A stretch of DNA of 64,000 bases, taken from assembly GCA_903904605.1 (NCBI GenBank), contig CAIVDC010000046.1:36161-100160 (forward strand). Direction: 5' to 3'. Below, piece after piece: positions 8,562 through 17,904 of the stretch. The notes under the pieces are model-generated. The model was not told where the DNA came from. It made no database searches and was given only the letters and a program-made list of their open reading frames with translations. The position numbers were made by a program, and so were the translations under genes. Position 1 is the first letter of the stretch. Each line of letters opens with the position of its first letter. Origin of the DNA: an uncultured Sterolibacterium sp. (GTDB taxonomy: Bacteria; Pseudomonadota; Gammaproteobacteria; Burkholderiales; Rhodocyclaceae).

Positions 8562-9502
8562 GGCGTCTGCTGCCTGCGTTCCAGAAGGGCGACGAAGAGG
8601 TCCTCGACGGTCGGTTCGATCTGCCTTATCCCGCCTGCCGTTTGGCCGCTCGCGGCAATGGCCTGAGCCAGCTGTGGCAGGCGGCATTCGGCATCATCGA
8701 CATGAATATGAATGCCGTCGCCGACCAGGAGCACGCCCTCGACGCCATCGATCCCCTGAACGACTTCGAGCAGCGGACGCGGCTGCGCCGATGTGACCAG
8801 GATGATCGCGCCGGGCATACCCTGCTTGAGCTTGCGCGGCGTGTCGCAGTACATGATGCGTCCCTGATGCAGCAAGGCGAGCCGGTCGCAGCGTTCGGCT
8901 TCGTCGAGGTAGGCAGTGGATATGACCATCGACACCCCTTCGGCCCGAAGGGCATAGAGAATCTGCCAAAACTCCCGCCTCGACACCGGGTCCACGCCGG
9001 TGGTCGGCTCGTCGAGCAGCAGCACCCGCGGTGCGTGAACCAGGGCGCAGGTCAGGCCGAGCTTCTGCTTCATGCCGCCCGAAAGCTGTCCGGCCAGTCG
9101 CTTGCCGAATGGCGTCATGCCCGATGCCGCCAGCAAGCGCAGCGCACGCTCGCGCCACACTTTGTCCGGCACTTCGAACAGATCGGCGTAGAAGCGAATG
9201 TTTTCATCGACGGTCAGGTCTTCATACAGGCCGAATCGCTGCGGCATGTAGCTGACGTGCTGCTTGGCCAGCTCCGGATCGGCCAGCACGTCGACGCCAT
9301 CGATGAGGATGCCGCCGGTATCCGGCCGCATCACGCTGGCCAGCATACGCATCGAGGTGGTCTTGCCGGCGCCATCCGGGCCGACCAAGCCGAATATTTC
9401 ACCCTGCCTGACTGAAAAGCTCATCTGGTCGACCGCTGCCAGCGCCCCGAAGCGTTTGCTCACGGCGCGCACGTCGACCGCGCTGTCCGGGGCAGCATTC
9501 AT
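8558..9502 (-). CDS. ABC transporter ATP-binding protein, first NBD of a YbhF-like pair
   Basis: 314 residues. Walker A is GPDGAGKTT, the signature is LSGGMKQKLG, and Walker B is VLLLDEPTTGVDP. A YISTAYLDEAE-like switch region follows in which the usual His is replaced (STAYLDEAE), a known feature of YbhF N-terminal domains. A C-terminal domain of about 80 residues follows. The start overlaps the HlyD-family adaptor stop as ATGA. Together with 7596-8561 it probably powers the ABC-2 permease pair as an asymmetric NBD dimer. Confidence 0.9.
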   Translation of the reverse strand: MNAAPDSAVDVRAVSKRFGALAAVDQMSFSVRQGEIFGLVGPDGAGKTTSMRMLASVMRPDTGGILIDGVDVLADPELAKQHVSYMPQRFGLYEDLTVDENIRFYADLFEVPDKVWRERALRLLAASGMTPFGKRLAGQLSGGMKQKLGLTCALVHAPRVLLLDEPTTGVDPVSRREFWQILYALRAEGVSMVISTAYLDEAERCDRLALLHQGRIMYCDTPRKLKQGMPGAIILVTSAQPRPLLEVVQGIDGVEGVLLVGDGIHIHVDDAECRLPQLAQAIAASGQTAGGIRQIEPTVEDLFVALLERRQQTP

Positions 9503-10494
9503 CCCTGCTTTGCCGCGACCGGAATGATCTTCGCGTCCACCGGCATGCCGGGCAAGAAAACATGATCCGGGTTATCGATGTCGATCTTGATCCGGTAGAC
9601 CAGAGTGACCCGCTCAGCATGGGTTTCCACGCTTTTCGGGGTGTATTCGGCCTGCGACGATATGAACGAAATACGGCCCACGAACTTCTTCGTCGGGAAG
9701 GTATCGGTCGTCAAGACGGCCGCCTGTCCGAGTTTCACCCGGCCGATATCCTTTTCGTTCAGATAGGCGCGCAGCCAGACATGGTCCAGATCGGCGAGAG
9801 TGACGATCGGCGTGCCGGGTGCGACCACTTCGCCCAGTTCTGCCTGCCGGGCCAGAATGACGCCATCAAATGGCGCGCTCAGGGTGGCGTAGCCCGCGAC
9901 GATGCGGCTCAACCGCGCCGACTGCTCGGCATTGTGGGAGCCTGCCTGCGCCACTTTCAGATTGCCCCGCGCGACCTGTTCCAGCGCCTCGTCTCGCGCC
10001 AGAACGGCATTCGCCTGAGTCAGCGCGATCGCGGCGCTATCGAGTGCCGCAGTCGAGACAAACCCCTGCTTCTGGAGGGCTTGACTGCGTTGCAGGTCGA
10101 GCTTGCGCTGCAACACCTCGGCCCGATCGGCATCGATGGTCTTCCGTGCCGCCGTCATACTCTGTGCCGTGGCGTCCAGTTGCCTTTTCTGTACCGTCAC
10201 GGTGGCGTCGGCGATCACCACTTGCTGCTGCAGATCCTGGCTGTCCACCACCGCGACGACCGAGCCCTGCTTGACCCACTTGCCTTCGTCGAACGGCAGC
10301 TGTATGACGCGGGACTGCACGCCCTTGAAGCTGAGCACGCTTTCGTGCGCCTCGATATTTCCTGACAGGACGATCGCATCGTTGACCTTCCCGGCACTCC
10401 ATTGAGGCATTTCCCCGCTGCGGTACAGCGCATAGGAAACCAGCGCGACTGCCGCGAACAAGCCGATGACGCGAATTGTCCTTGGCTTGTTCAT
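9499..10494 (-). CDS. HlyD-family periplasmic adaptor (YbhG-like)
   Basis: 331 residues, as in E. coli YbhG (332). One N-terminal membrane segment (VIGLFAAVALVSYALY) is followed by a biotinyl-lipoyl half, a long helical hairpin rich in Gln/Ala (about 90-190), the second lipoyl half (LSAPFDGVILARQAELGEVV) and a beta-barrel domain. It is the first gene of the YbhG-ATPase-ATPase-permease-permease unit and is translationally coupled to the first ATPase. The 135 bp upstream, before the molybdenum-enzyme operon, show no clear promoter, so read-through from that operon is possible. Confidence 0.9.
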   Translation of the reverse strand: MNKPRTIRVIGLFAAVALVSYALYRSGEMPQWSAGKVNDAIVLSGNIEAHESVLSFKGVQSRVIQLPFDEGKWVKQGSVVAVVDSQDLQQQVVIADATVTVQKRQLDATAQSMTAARKTIDADRAEVLQRKLDLQRSQALQKQGFVSTAALDSAAIALTQANAVLARDEALEQVARGNLKVAQAGSHNAEQSARLSRIVAGYATLSAPFDGVILARQAELGEVVAPGTPIVTLADLDHVWLRAYLNEKDIGRVKLGQAAVLTTDTFPTKKFVGRISFISSQAEYTPKSVETHAERVTLVYRIKIDIDNPDHVFLPGMPVDAKIIPVAAKQG

Positions 10495-10629
10495 GGGATA
10501 CGGATACGGCCCTGCGCCCCAGCCGTTGGCCCCGTGTCCACGCGCTCCCGCGGGATGCGCCTGCGCCCGGTCGGCAGGACCCGGAAAGGGCGCAACGGCG
10601 GCAGGAAGCGGTGAGAGTGAAGCACCGCG

Positions 10630-11661
10630 TCAGCCTTGGTTGGCCGCATGGAGAATGGCCCGCGCCACGAGCGCTTCGAACACCGGCAATTTGTAGCCGT
10701 TCCCGCTCAACGGATCCGCTCCGGCCACGGCTGCCCGTGCCGCGTCCCGGGCATTGCCTGCTGAACTCGGCTTGCCGATCAGCGCCGACTCCGCCGCCTT
10801 CGCCCGATACGGAACAGGTGCCGCAGCGCCGAGGATCACCGCGGCTTCCCGGCAGATGCCCGGCGAGTCCAGCTTGACGACAACCGCCACTTCGGCAACA
10901 GGCCAGTCAAAGGAATCCTGCTCGCCCTGCCGCTCGTACCACGAACGAACACCGGGCTTCATTGGCGGCAGTATTATGGCCGCCAGGATCTCCCCCGGCT
11001 TCAGATCGTTCTCGCGCCTGATGTCTTCTTCGGGGGTCAGGAAAAGCGACTCCAGCGCAACCATGCGCCGGCTGCCGTCACGCCGCAGCAGCTCGATCCG
11101 CGCACCCAGGGCAACCAGGGCCGGCGCCGTCGTGGAAGGATGGACCATGGCGCAGCCCTCGTGAGCGAAGACCGCGTGATACCGGTTCTCGCCCGAGAAG
11201 GCGAAGCAGGTCGCGCCGCCTTTGCGCAAACAGTGATGATGCAGGGAGCGGAAGTACCAGCAGTGCGGCCGCTGCAGCAGATTCCCGCCGATGGTCGCCA
11301 CGTTGCGGATTTGCGGGCTGGCCGGCAGTCCCGCGGCCTGGGCCAGGGCACGATAGCGCCTCGCCACCAGGGGATGTTCGGCAATTTGCGCGAGCGTCAC
11401 CAGGGAACCTATGCGCAAGCTGCCGTCGGCCCCTTCGAGGATACGCCCCAATTCGGGAATGCCACGCAAATTGACGATGCGCCGCGGCGTCAGCAAACCC
11501 TCTTTCATCAGGTCGAGCAGATCGATGCCGCCGGCCTTCAGGACGGTCGCGGCCGTTCCAGGCGCGCCGCTTTGCGTGGCCATGGCCTCTGCGACCGTGA
11601 CCGGTCCGAGGCGGGCCGCAGCGGCGACGGCCCCGGCGCTGGTCCATTCGAAGCGATTCAT
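10630..11661 (-). CDS. Molybdenum hydroxylase FAD-binding subunit with Fe-S insertion (PaoB/YagS-like)
   Basis: 343 residues of the xanthine dehydrogenase medium-subunit family. The FAD-binding motif ATIGGNLLQRP lies near residues 122-132. Four cysteines (C134, C144, C152, C170) occupy the insertion that carries an extra [4Fe-4S] cluster in E. coli PaoB, and the nearby GENRYHAVF matches the PaoB pattern. It transfers electrons from the molybdenum subunit via 2Fe-2S clusters to an external acceptor. It is the third gene of the operon, with ATG overlapping the stop of the large subunit. PaoABC oxidises aromatic aldehydes to acids; substrate here is inferred only. Confidence 0.88.
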   Translation of the reverse strand: MNRFEWTSAGAVAAAARLGPVTVAEAMATQSGAPGTAATVLKAGGIDLLDLMKEGLLTPRRIVNLRGIPELGRILEGADGSLRIGSLVTLAQIAEHPLVARRYRALAQAAGLPASPQIRNVATIGGNLLQRPHCWYFRSLHHHCLRKGGATCFAFSGENRYHAVFAHEGCAMVHPSTTAPALVALGARIELLRRDGSRRMVALESLFLTPEEDIRRENDLKPGEILAAIILPPMKPGVRSWYERQGEQDSFDWPVAEVAVVVKLDSPGICREAAVILGAAAPVPYRAKAAESALIGKPSSAGNARDAARAAVAGADPLSGNGYKLPVFEALVARAILHAANQG

Positions 11662-14048
11662 TGGCCGCCGCTCCGCTGAGGAATCCTGCCCAGGGCGCTG
11701 AGGATTTTCGCAGGCGTCATCGGCAACTCGCGCACGCGCACGCCGATCGCGTTATACACCGCGTTGGCGATGGCGGGCGCCGTAGCGATGTTGGCTGGTT
11801 CGGCAATGCCATAGGCATCGGTCGCGCTCATGCCCTGGTAGTTCTCCAGAAAAATGACCTCGATCTCGGGTACATCACGGGACCGTCCGATCTTGTAGTA
11901 CTCGAGATCGGCGTTGAGGACGTGGCCGGTATTCCGGTCGAGCACCCGTTCTTCGTAAAGCGCATAGGAGAGTCCCATCAGGACACCTCCCTGAACCTGG
12001 CTTTCGATCTGCCGGGGATTCATCGGCCGGCCACAATCATGGACAGCCACGATGCGTTCCACGTGCACGCTGCCGGTGTGCACATCGACCGAAACTTCGG
12101 CAAACTGGACACCGCCCAGTGCGTTCCTGGCCGAAGCCAGGTCGCCGAATCGGCGCGCGAAGCCGCCGTAGTCGTCCGAGCGGCTCGCCACCGCGCTGAT
12201 GCGCTCGGTGCGCAGGTGGGTCGCCGCTTCCCGGAAACTCATGCTGCGCGACTTGTCTGCGGTGGCGATGCGCCCGGCCACGGCGACCAGGTTCTCCGGG
12301 GCCGCGCCGAGCGCCGACGCGACCGCATCGAACAGCTTCCCGAGCACCTGATGCGAGGCATTGCGGGCTGGCGGGGTAATGGAGGCGGTGGTCATGCTGC
12401 CATAAGAAGGCGGCCCGGCCGGAAAGTCGGTGTCGCCGATGCGGACGACGATATCCCCGGGGCGAAGACCCAGCTCCTCGGCGACAACCTGGGCGAGCAC
12501 AGTGCCTATGCCCGTGCCAATGTCCTGTACGCTCGAGAGCAGTTCGACCGATCCGTCGCGAAGGATGCGTACCTCGCAGGCGGAATTGGTCTGCACATTG
12601 GCCCCCCAAAACGACTGAGCCACTCCCCGGCCGCGCTTGACCGGGCCTGCATCCGACCCGGGCGCGTGGCGCCGACTCCAGCCTGAATGCGCGGCACCGA
12701 TACGTCTTTCTGCGCGGCGCACTGCGCTTGGATCGATGCGATCGCGCAGCGCCAGCGGATCGATGGCGAGTCGCTCGGCCAACTCGTCGATGATTTGCTC
12801 GAAGGCAAAAGCGCCCGGCGTATTGCCGGGCCCGCGCATCGCCGATCCGGGTCCGGCGTTGATGAACACGTCCGACTGGGCGATGGCAAAATTTGCGCAG
12901 CTGTAAATCGACTGCGCGAAGTTGCCCACGCCGGCGCCGATACCTACTCCGGCCGTGCCGTAGCTGTCCACGGAGACGGCGGACAGGCTGCCGTCGCGGC
13001 GCGCCCCCACGCGTACCCGTTGCACCGTGGCCGGCCGGTTGCCGCTATCCAACTGTTCCTCCCGGCGATCCAGGACAAGCCGCACCGGCGCTTTGGCCTG
13101 CCGTGACAGGGCGACAGCCGCGCGCACATAATTGCCGGCACCCGACTTGGAGCCGAAGCCCCCGCCCATCGCATCGACCACCACGCGGACGCGACTCAAG
13201 GGCAAGCCGAACACCCGGGCCAGTTCGTCTCTCACCCCGACCGTGTATTGCGTCGACATATACACCGTGAGCTGGTCTGCCTCCCAGTCAGCCACGACTG
13301 CGTGCGTTTCAAGGCAGCAGTGGGTCTGGACCTGGGTACGGAATTCCCCTTCAACGACGATCTCCGCCTGGGCGAAGCCTTCGCGCACGTTCCCCCGGGA
13401 CCCTGATCTGTCGGGCCCCCGGACATTGCCCTGCTGGGCGATCGGCACATCACCCCCCGCGCCGCCGGCATGGCTATCCCCGGCGACCGGACCGTCGAAA
13501 ACATGCGGCGCATCGCCGCTGCGCGCACCCTCGATGTCCGCCACGAACGGCAGCGGCTGATACTCCACATGCACCAGACGCAAGGCCGCCTCGGCTGCGG
13601 ATGGCGTGGCGGCTGCCACGCCGGCGACAATATCCCCGACATACAGCACCTGCCGGGCGGGCGGCGTCGATGGGGACGTCCCCGGCGGCGGCAAGGGCAC
13701 CGCGCGGCCGACTGTCTCGTGGATGGGCAAGGCGGCGCGAACGCCCGGATAACGCGCGGCCGCGTCGAGGTCGAGGGAAAGCACGCGGGCGTGCGGCCAG
13801 GGCGAGCGCAACAGGCGCGCATGCAACATGCCCGGCAGCTTTCGGTCCACGGTGAACAGGGCCGAGCCGGTGACCTTGGCATGACCATTGGCGCGCGGAA
13901 CCGCCTTGCCGATCCAGGCAAGGCGGGCGTTGGGCGGCAGCGGCGGCGCCTCGTCCGGGGATACGCGGCGCTCCACTTCGCCGAGCGCTGCCGGGTCGAT
14001 GCCAACCGGATACTGCATCGGGCGAAGTTCGTTGCCGGCCATATTCAC
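11658..14048 (-). CDS. Molybdopterin-binding large subunit of a PaoC/YagR-like aldehyde oxidoreductase
   Basis: 796 residues of the xanthine dehydrogenase large-subunit family, somewhat longer than E. coli PaoC (732). The N-terminal domain (about 45-170) includes RANGHAKVTGSALFTVD. The Moco-binding core has MGGGFGSKSG, the segment GPGSAMRGPGNTPGAFAFEQ, and QDIGTGIGTVLAQVVAEELG. The active-site region is GIAEPANIATAPAIANAVYN, carrying the catalytic Glu of this family. The GTG start at 14048 overlaps the 2Fe-2S subunit stop as GTGA; an ATG lies two codons later. A low-complexity Gly/Ser/Arg linker near residues 185-215 is unusual. No PaoD-type cofactor-insertion chaperone gene is in the window. 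Confidence 0.9.
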   Translation of the reverse strand: MNMAGNELRPMQYPVGIDPAALGEVERRVSPDEAPPLPPNARLAWIGKAVPRANGHAKVTGSALFTVDRKLPGMLHARLLRSPWPHARVLSLDLDAAARYPGVRAALPIHETVGRAVPLPPPGTSPSTPPARQVLYVGDIVAGVAAATPSAAEAALRLVHVEYQPLPFVADIEGARSGDAPHVFDGPVAGDSHAGGAGGDVPIAQQGNVRGPDRSGSRGNVREGFAQAEIVVEGEFRTQVQTHCCLETHAVVADWEADQLTVYMSTQYTVGVRDELARVFGLPLSRVRVVVDAMGGGFGSKSGAGNYVRAAVALSRQAKAPVRLVLDRREEQLDSGNRPATVQRVRVGARRDGSLSAVSVDSYGTAGVGIGAGVGNFAQSIYSCANFAIAQSDVFINAGPGSAMRGPGNTPGAFAFEQIIDELAERLAIDPLALRDRIDPSAVRRAERRIGAAHSGWSRRHAPGSDAGPVKRGRGVAQSFWGANVQTNSACEVRILRDGSVELLSSVQDIGTGIGTVLAQVVAEELGLRPGDIVVRIGDTDFPAGPPSYGSMTTASITPPARNASHQVLGKLFDAVASALGAAPENLVAVAGRIATADKSRSMSFREAATHLRTERISAVASRSDDYGGFARRFGDLASARNALGGVQFAEVSVDVHTGSVHVERIVAVHDCGRPMNPRQIESQVQGGVLMGLSYALYEERVLDRNTGHVLNADLEYYKIGRSRDVPEIEVIFLENYQGMSATDAYGIAEPANIATAPAIANAVYNAIGVRVRELPMTPAKILSALGRIPQRSGGQ

Positions 14049-14653
14049 CCCTTCAGCGTCTTTGCTGCGTCCATTGCCGCTGCAAACACATGCGGGTAGC
14101 TACCGCACCGGCAAAGGTGCCCGCTGATGGCGTCCTTGATTTCCTCGATGGAAGGGTTGGGCTTGGACTCGACCAGAGCCGCGCAGCTCATCACCAGGCC
14201 CGGCGTGCAGAAGCCGCATTGCATGGCATCGTGGGCAATGAAGGCGGCCTGGACCGGATGAAGCTCTTCGCCGCGGGCGAGACCTTCTATCGTGACGACC
14301 TTGCGCTCGCCCACATCGACGGCGAGCATCATGCAGGACGCGACCGGCACCCGATCGACCCAAACAGTGCAGGCGGAGCATGCGCCGCGGTCACAGCCGA
14401 CCTTGGTGCCGGTCATGTCGAGCGGGCCGCGCAACACTTCTGCCAGCGTCATTTGCGCTTCGATCTCGATGCGGCGTTCCGCGCCATTGACGTTGAGCGA
14501 GATCGCGAGCAGGCCCGAACCGTTCCCGGCACGGCCGGCCCCCTGCCCGGCTTCGCCTGGCGCGGCGCATAGGCCGGCGGCCGGTACGGCGACACCGGTC
14601 ATGGCGGCACCCGTGGCCTTGAGAAAATCGCGTCGCGTGATCGTGCCTGTCAT
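14045..14653 (-). CDS. 2Fe-2S subunit of molybdenum hydroxylase with Tat signal (PaoA/YagT-like)
   Basis: 202 residues. A twin-arginine leader (TRRDFLK, residues 6-12, followed by a hydrophobic stretch) directs the holoenzyme to the periplasm, as in E. coli PaoA. The plant-type 2Fe-2S ligands are C87, C92, C95 and C107. The second cluster is bound by C146, C149, C181 and C183. The ATG at 14653 was chosen over an upstream one because it has a GTGAGG ribosome-binding site and puts the RR motif at the usual distance. It is the first gene of the operon, with order A-C-B rather than the E. coli A-B-C. Confidence 0.92.
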   Translation of the reverse strand: MTGTITRRDFLKATGAAMTGVAVPAAGLCAAPGEAGQGAGRAGNGSGLLAISLNVNGAERRIEIEAQMTLAEVLRGPLDMTGTKVGCDRGACSACTVWVDRVPVASCMMLAVDVGERKVVTIEGLARGEELHPVQAAFIAHDAMQCGFCTPGLVMSCAALVESKPNPSIEEIKDAISGHLCRCGSYPHVFAAAMDAAKTLKG

Positions 14654-15112
14654 GATCAGCCTCACCACTTCCGACCTACCATGGCCATACGCCAAAAAAA
14701 GCAGACTGCAGGTTGATCAAGGCGTATTCCATCGAATCGAGGTCGGGGTCGCCTGACGGAGGGAATGTTCATCCGACCTGTTTCGAATCGGATATGACGG
14801 ACGGTAGCCGGAATGCGGCGTCCGGGAAATCCGTGTGAGCACTTATATCGGCGGCAGGCACAAGTCGCCCCGGCCGTTCATCCCGCCGCATCGGCTGCCA
14901 GCGCACTCGCTCGTTGCATGATCAGTTTGCGTCGGGTAGCATTCATTTTTCAGTCGTGATGGCGTCCGTAGCGACCACCCCCTCGCGGCTGAAATGGCCC
15001 CCGGAAATTTCCGCCCTCGTATCCCGCCGCGAGATCGCCGGGCAGGCGGTGCTGATCTACCGCGTCATCAACGCGAACGACCTTGAGCGGCGAGGGCAGA
15101 CAGACGACAGTC
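14654..15112. other. Divergent intergenic region between the molybdenum-enzyme operon and the Pat gene
   Basis: 459 bp with no convincing gene. It must contain the promoters of the minus-strand paoA-like operon and the plus-strand acetyltransferase. A run of A on the plus strand and an 8-bp palindrome TTGATCAA lie near 14690-14727. The palindrome lacks the 4-nt spacer of an FNR site. No strong -10/-35 pair stands out. Confidence 0.5.
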
Positions 15113-17809
15113 ATGAGCATCCACTATCTCGAGCACCTGTTTTCTCCGCGCAGCATCGCCGTCATAGGCGCCAGCGAGCGCCCGGGGTCGCTCGGAAATA
15201 TCGCTTTCGACAATCTTCGCTCGGCCGGATACGCCGGCGAGCTGATCGCGGTCAATCCGAAGTACCAGACCGTCGCCGGACTCCCGTGCCACCCGTCGAT
15301 TTCCGCAATCGGACATCGCGTCGACCTGATCCTGGTCACGACTCCCGCCGTCACGGTCCCGGCCATCATCAGCGATGCCGGCAAGGCCGGCGCGCGGAGC
15401 GCAGTGATCCTCTCGGCCGGCTTCGGCGAAATCGGCGCCGAGGGCCGGTCGCTCGAACAGAAGATCCTTGTTGCCGCGCACGCCCACGGCCTGCGCGTTG
15501 TCGGACCCAATTGCCTGGGCATCATGCGGCCGCTGATCGGCCTCAATGCGACCATTGCGCGGCGCATGGCCTTGCCCGGATCGATTGCACTGGTTTCACA
15601 ATCCGGCGCGGTTGCCGCGGCACTGGTGGATGGGGCGCAAGGCTCGGGAATCGGCTTTTCGAATGTGATCTCGATGGGCGCCGGGATCGACCTGGACATC
15701 GGCGAAATCCTGGATTACCTGACCCAGGACCCGTCGACCCGCAGCATCCTGATCTATCTCGAGGGCGTGCGCAACGCGCGACGGTTCATTTCCGGACTGC
15801 GCGCCGCGGCGCGCGCCAAGCCGGTCATAGTGCTCAAGGCGGGGCACCATCCAGCCGGGAGCGGCGCTGCGATGAGTCACGGCGGACCGCCTGTCGGCGA
15901 AGATGCCACATTCGATGCAGTGCTGCGCCGTTGCGGTGCAGTTCGGGTCAGAACCTATGCTGAACTGTTTTCCGCCGAGCAGCTGATTGGCGCAGGTCGG
16001 CTGCCGCGCGGCAATCGGCTTGCCGTCGTCGCCAACGGAGGCGGGCCGGGTGTCATGGCCGCCGATTGCGCTGCGGATGCCGGAGTGGAGATCGCGCAAT
16101 TGTCCGCAGCGACACTCGCGGCACTCGACGCCTGTCTGCCGGCGCACTGGCCGCGCGGCAATCCGGTAGACCTTCTCGGCGATGCGACCTCATCGCGTCT
16201 GGCGGCGGCGCTCGATCTCCTGCTCAAGGACGACGGGGTCGATGCCGTTCTGACCTTGTTTTGTCCGCAGCAGGTTCTGGCCTCCGATGACGCGGCGCGA
16301 CCCATCATCGATTGCGCGCTTAGGTCGTCCAAACCCGTGCTCACCGGCTGGCTAGGCGAAATCGACGTCAGCCCCGGCCGCAACCTGGCAGAGGAATCGC
16401 GACTGCCGGCGTTTCGCTCGCCGGAAAGCGCAGTCGCAGCCTTCGGCACGCTGGCGGAATACAGGATGGCCCAGGATCTGCTGCTCGAGGTTCCGCCTCC
16501 GCTCATCTCGGGGACCCCGCCGGATCTCGAAATGGCGCGTTCGATTGCGGAGGGCGCGCGGAGTGCCGGCCGCAGCCAGTTGAACGAAGTCGAGTCCGCG
16601 CGCCTGCTTGCCTGCTTCGGAATTCCATTCGCCCGAACGGAAATCGGCACGTCTGCGAAGGAAGTCTGTGCCTTCGCGAGGGAAATCGGATTTCCAGTCG
16701 CCATCAAACTTCGGTCTTACGACATCGAGAACCTGTCCTACGTGAAGAACATCAGCCTCGATATCCGCGACGAAGAGCATCTGATGCGGGAGTATGAGGG
16801 CCTGGTCGCGCCGCTTCGCGGGCTGCGGCCCGATGCGGGCATTATCGGCGTAATCGTGCAGCCGATGATCGGGAGGCGCTACGGGCGGCGTCTCATGATC
16901 GGCGTCACTTCCCAGGCCACCTTCGGCCGCGTGATCCGTTTCGGTCCGGGCGGCATTGCTGCCGAGGTGATGCAGGACAATGCCGTCGGGCTGCCGCCGC
17001 TCAACCTGCGTCTCGCTCAAGAACTGATGTCGCGCACGCGCGCAGCGCACCTGCTCCAGCCCCGTCGCCATATTCCCGGCGTCGACACGGCGCCGATTCT
17101 GGATGCGCTGTTGCGGGTTTCAGAACTGGTCTGCGCTCTGCCCTGGGTAGTCGACATGGAAATCAATCCCTTCATCGCGGATGAAGCGGGATGCGTCGCG
17201 GTCGATGCGCGCGTCACCATAGATTCGAACAGCCTGGGTCCGGATCCGCACTTCAGCCACATGGCGATACACCCCTACCCGACACAGCTGGAGCATGTCG
17301 AACATTTGCGCGGTGGGCAAACGCTGCGCATTAGGCCAATACGGCCGGAAGATGCCACCCTGGAAATTGCCTTCGTCGACCGCATGTCCGAGCGGTCAAA
17401 GTACATGCGTTTTTTCAACGCGGTCCGCGAGCTGACCCCGACGATGCTGGCCCGCCTGACCCAGGTCGATTACGACCGCGAGATTGCGCTGATCGCCCTT
17501 TCGGCAGGAAAGGACGGAGAGGAGCAGATCGTCGGGGTATCCCGCTTTGCCGCCAACTCGGACGGAGAGTCCTGTGAGTTTGCGGTGGCGCTTGACGACC
17601 AGTGGAACCGCCGCGGCGTTGCCACGATACTGATGGAACGCCTGATCGAGGCGGCACGCGATGCCGGATATAAGCGAATGACCGGATGCGTCCTGCCGGA
17701 GAACAACTCGATGCTCAAACTTGCTGCCCGGCTGCACTTCATCCGGGCCAAGGATGAGGACGATCCGTCACTGGTCAAGGTGGAGCGCTCGCTGCAGCAA
17801 TTGCCTTGA
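15113..17809 (+). CDS. Pat-type protein lysine acetyltransferase (acyl-CoA synthetase-like domain fused to GNAT)
   Basis: 898 residues, close to E. coli YfiQ/Pat (886). A CoA-binding Rossmann domain opens with FSPRSIAVIGASERPGSLG (about 9-27). Succinyl-CoA-ligase-like domains follow, with SQSGAVAAALVDGA and an SHGG motif at the place of the phospho-His loop. Next comes an ATP-grasp domain (about 500-715, FPVAIKLRSYDIENLSYVKN) and a C-terminal GNAT domain (about 730-895, with QWNRRGVATILMERL as acetyl-CoA loop). In Salmonella, E. coli and Rhodopseudomonas palustris such enzymes acetylate acyl-CoA synthetases and switch them off. A TTG ten codons upstream could also start translation; the ATG fits homology. 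It lies 4 kb upstream of the benzoyl-CoA reductase genes, in the same direction. Confidence 0.9.
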   Translation: MSIHYLEHLFSPRSIAVIGASERPGSLGNIAFDNLRSAGYAGELIAVNPKYQTVAGLPCHPSISAIGHRVDLILVTTPAVTVPAIISDAGKAGARSAVILSAGFGEIGAEGRSLEQKILVAAHAHGLRVVGPNCLGIMRPLIGLNATIARRMALPGSIALVSQSGAVAAALVDGAQGSGIGFSNVISMGAGIDLDIGEILDYLTQDPSTRSILIYLEGVRNARRFISGLRAAARAKPVIVLKAGHHPAGSGAAMSHGGPPVGEDATFDAVLRRCGAVRVRTYAELFSAEQLIGAGRLPRGNRLAVVANGGGPGVMAADCAADAGVEIAQLSAATLAALDACLPAHWPRGNPVDLLGDATSSRLAAALDLLLKDDGVDAVLTLFCPQQVLASDDAARPIIDCALRSSKPVLTGWLGEIDVSPGRNLAEESRLPAFRSPESAVAAFGTLAEYRMAQDLLLEVPPPLISGTPPDLEMARSIAEGARSAGRSQLNEVESARLLACFGIPFARTEIGTSAKEVCAFAREIGFPVAIKLRSYDIENLSYVKNISLDIRDEEHLMREYEGLVAPLRGLRPDAGIIGVIVQPMIGRRYGRRLMIGVTSQATFGRVIRFGPGGIAAEVMQDNAVGLPPLNLRLAQELMSRTRAAHLLQPRRHIPGVDTAPILDALLRVSELVCALPWVVDMEINPFIADEAGCVAVDARVTIDSNSLGPDPHFSHMAIHPYPTQLEHVEHLRGGQTLRIRPIRPEDATLEIAFVDRMSERSKYMRFFNAVRELTPTMLARLTQVDYDREIALIALSAGKDGEEQIVGVSRFAANSDGESCEFAVALDDQWNRRGVATILMERLIEAARDAGYKRMTGCVLPENNSMLKLAARLHFIRAKDEDDPSLVKVERSLQQLP

Positions 17810-17904
17810 CTCGAACGGCTCGTTCGTTCGCCGCATTTCAGGGCAAGCCCGCGCCCGAATGAAAGCCGCGGGTAACGAGGCCTGCGGGAAGGAAGCGAGT
17901 TACA

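Noticed and set aside
14712..14722. TTGATCAA palindrome as a possible FNR site
   Set aside because: The half-sites touch; FNR needs a 4-nt spacer.
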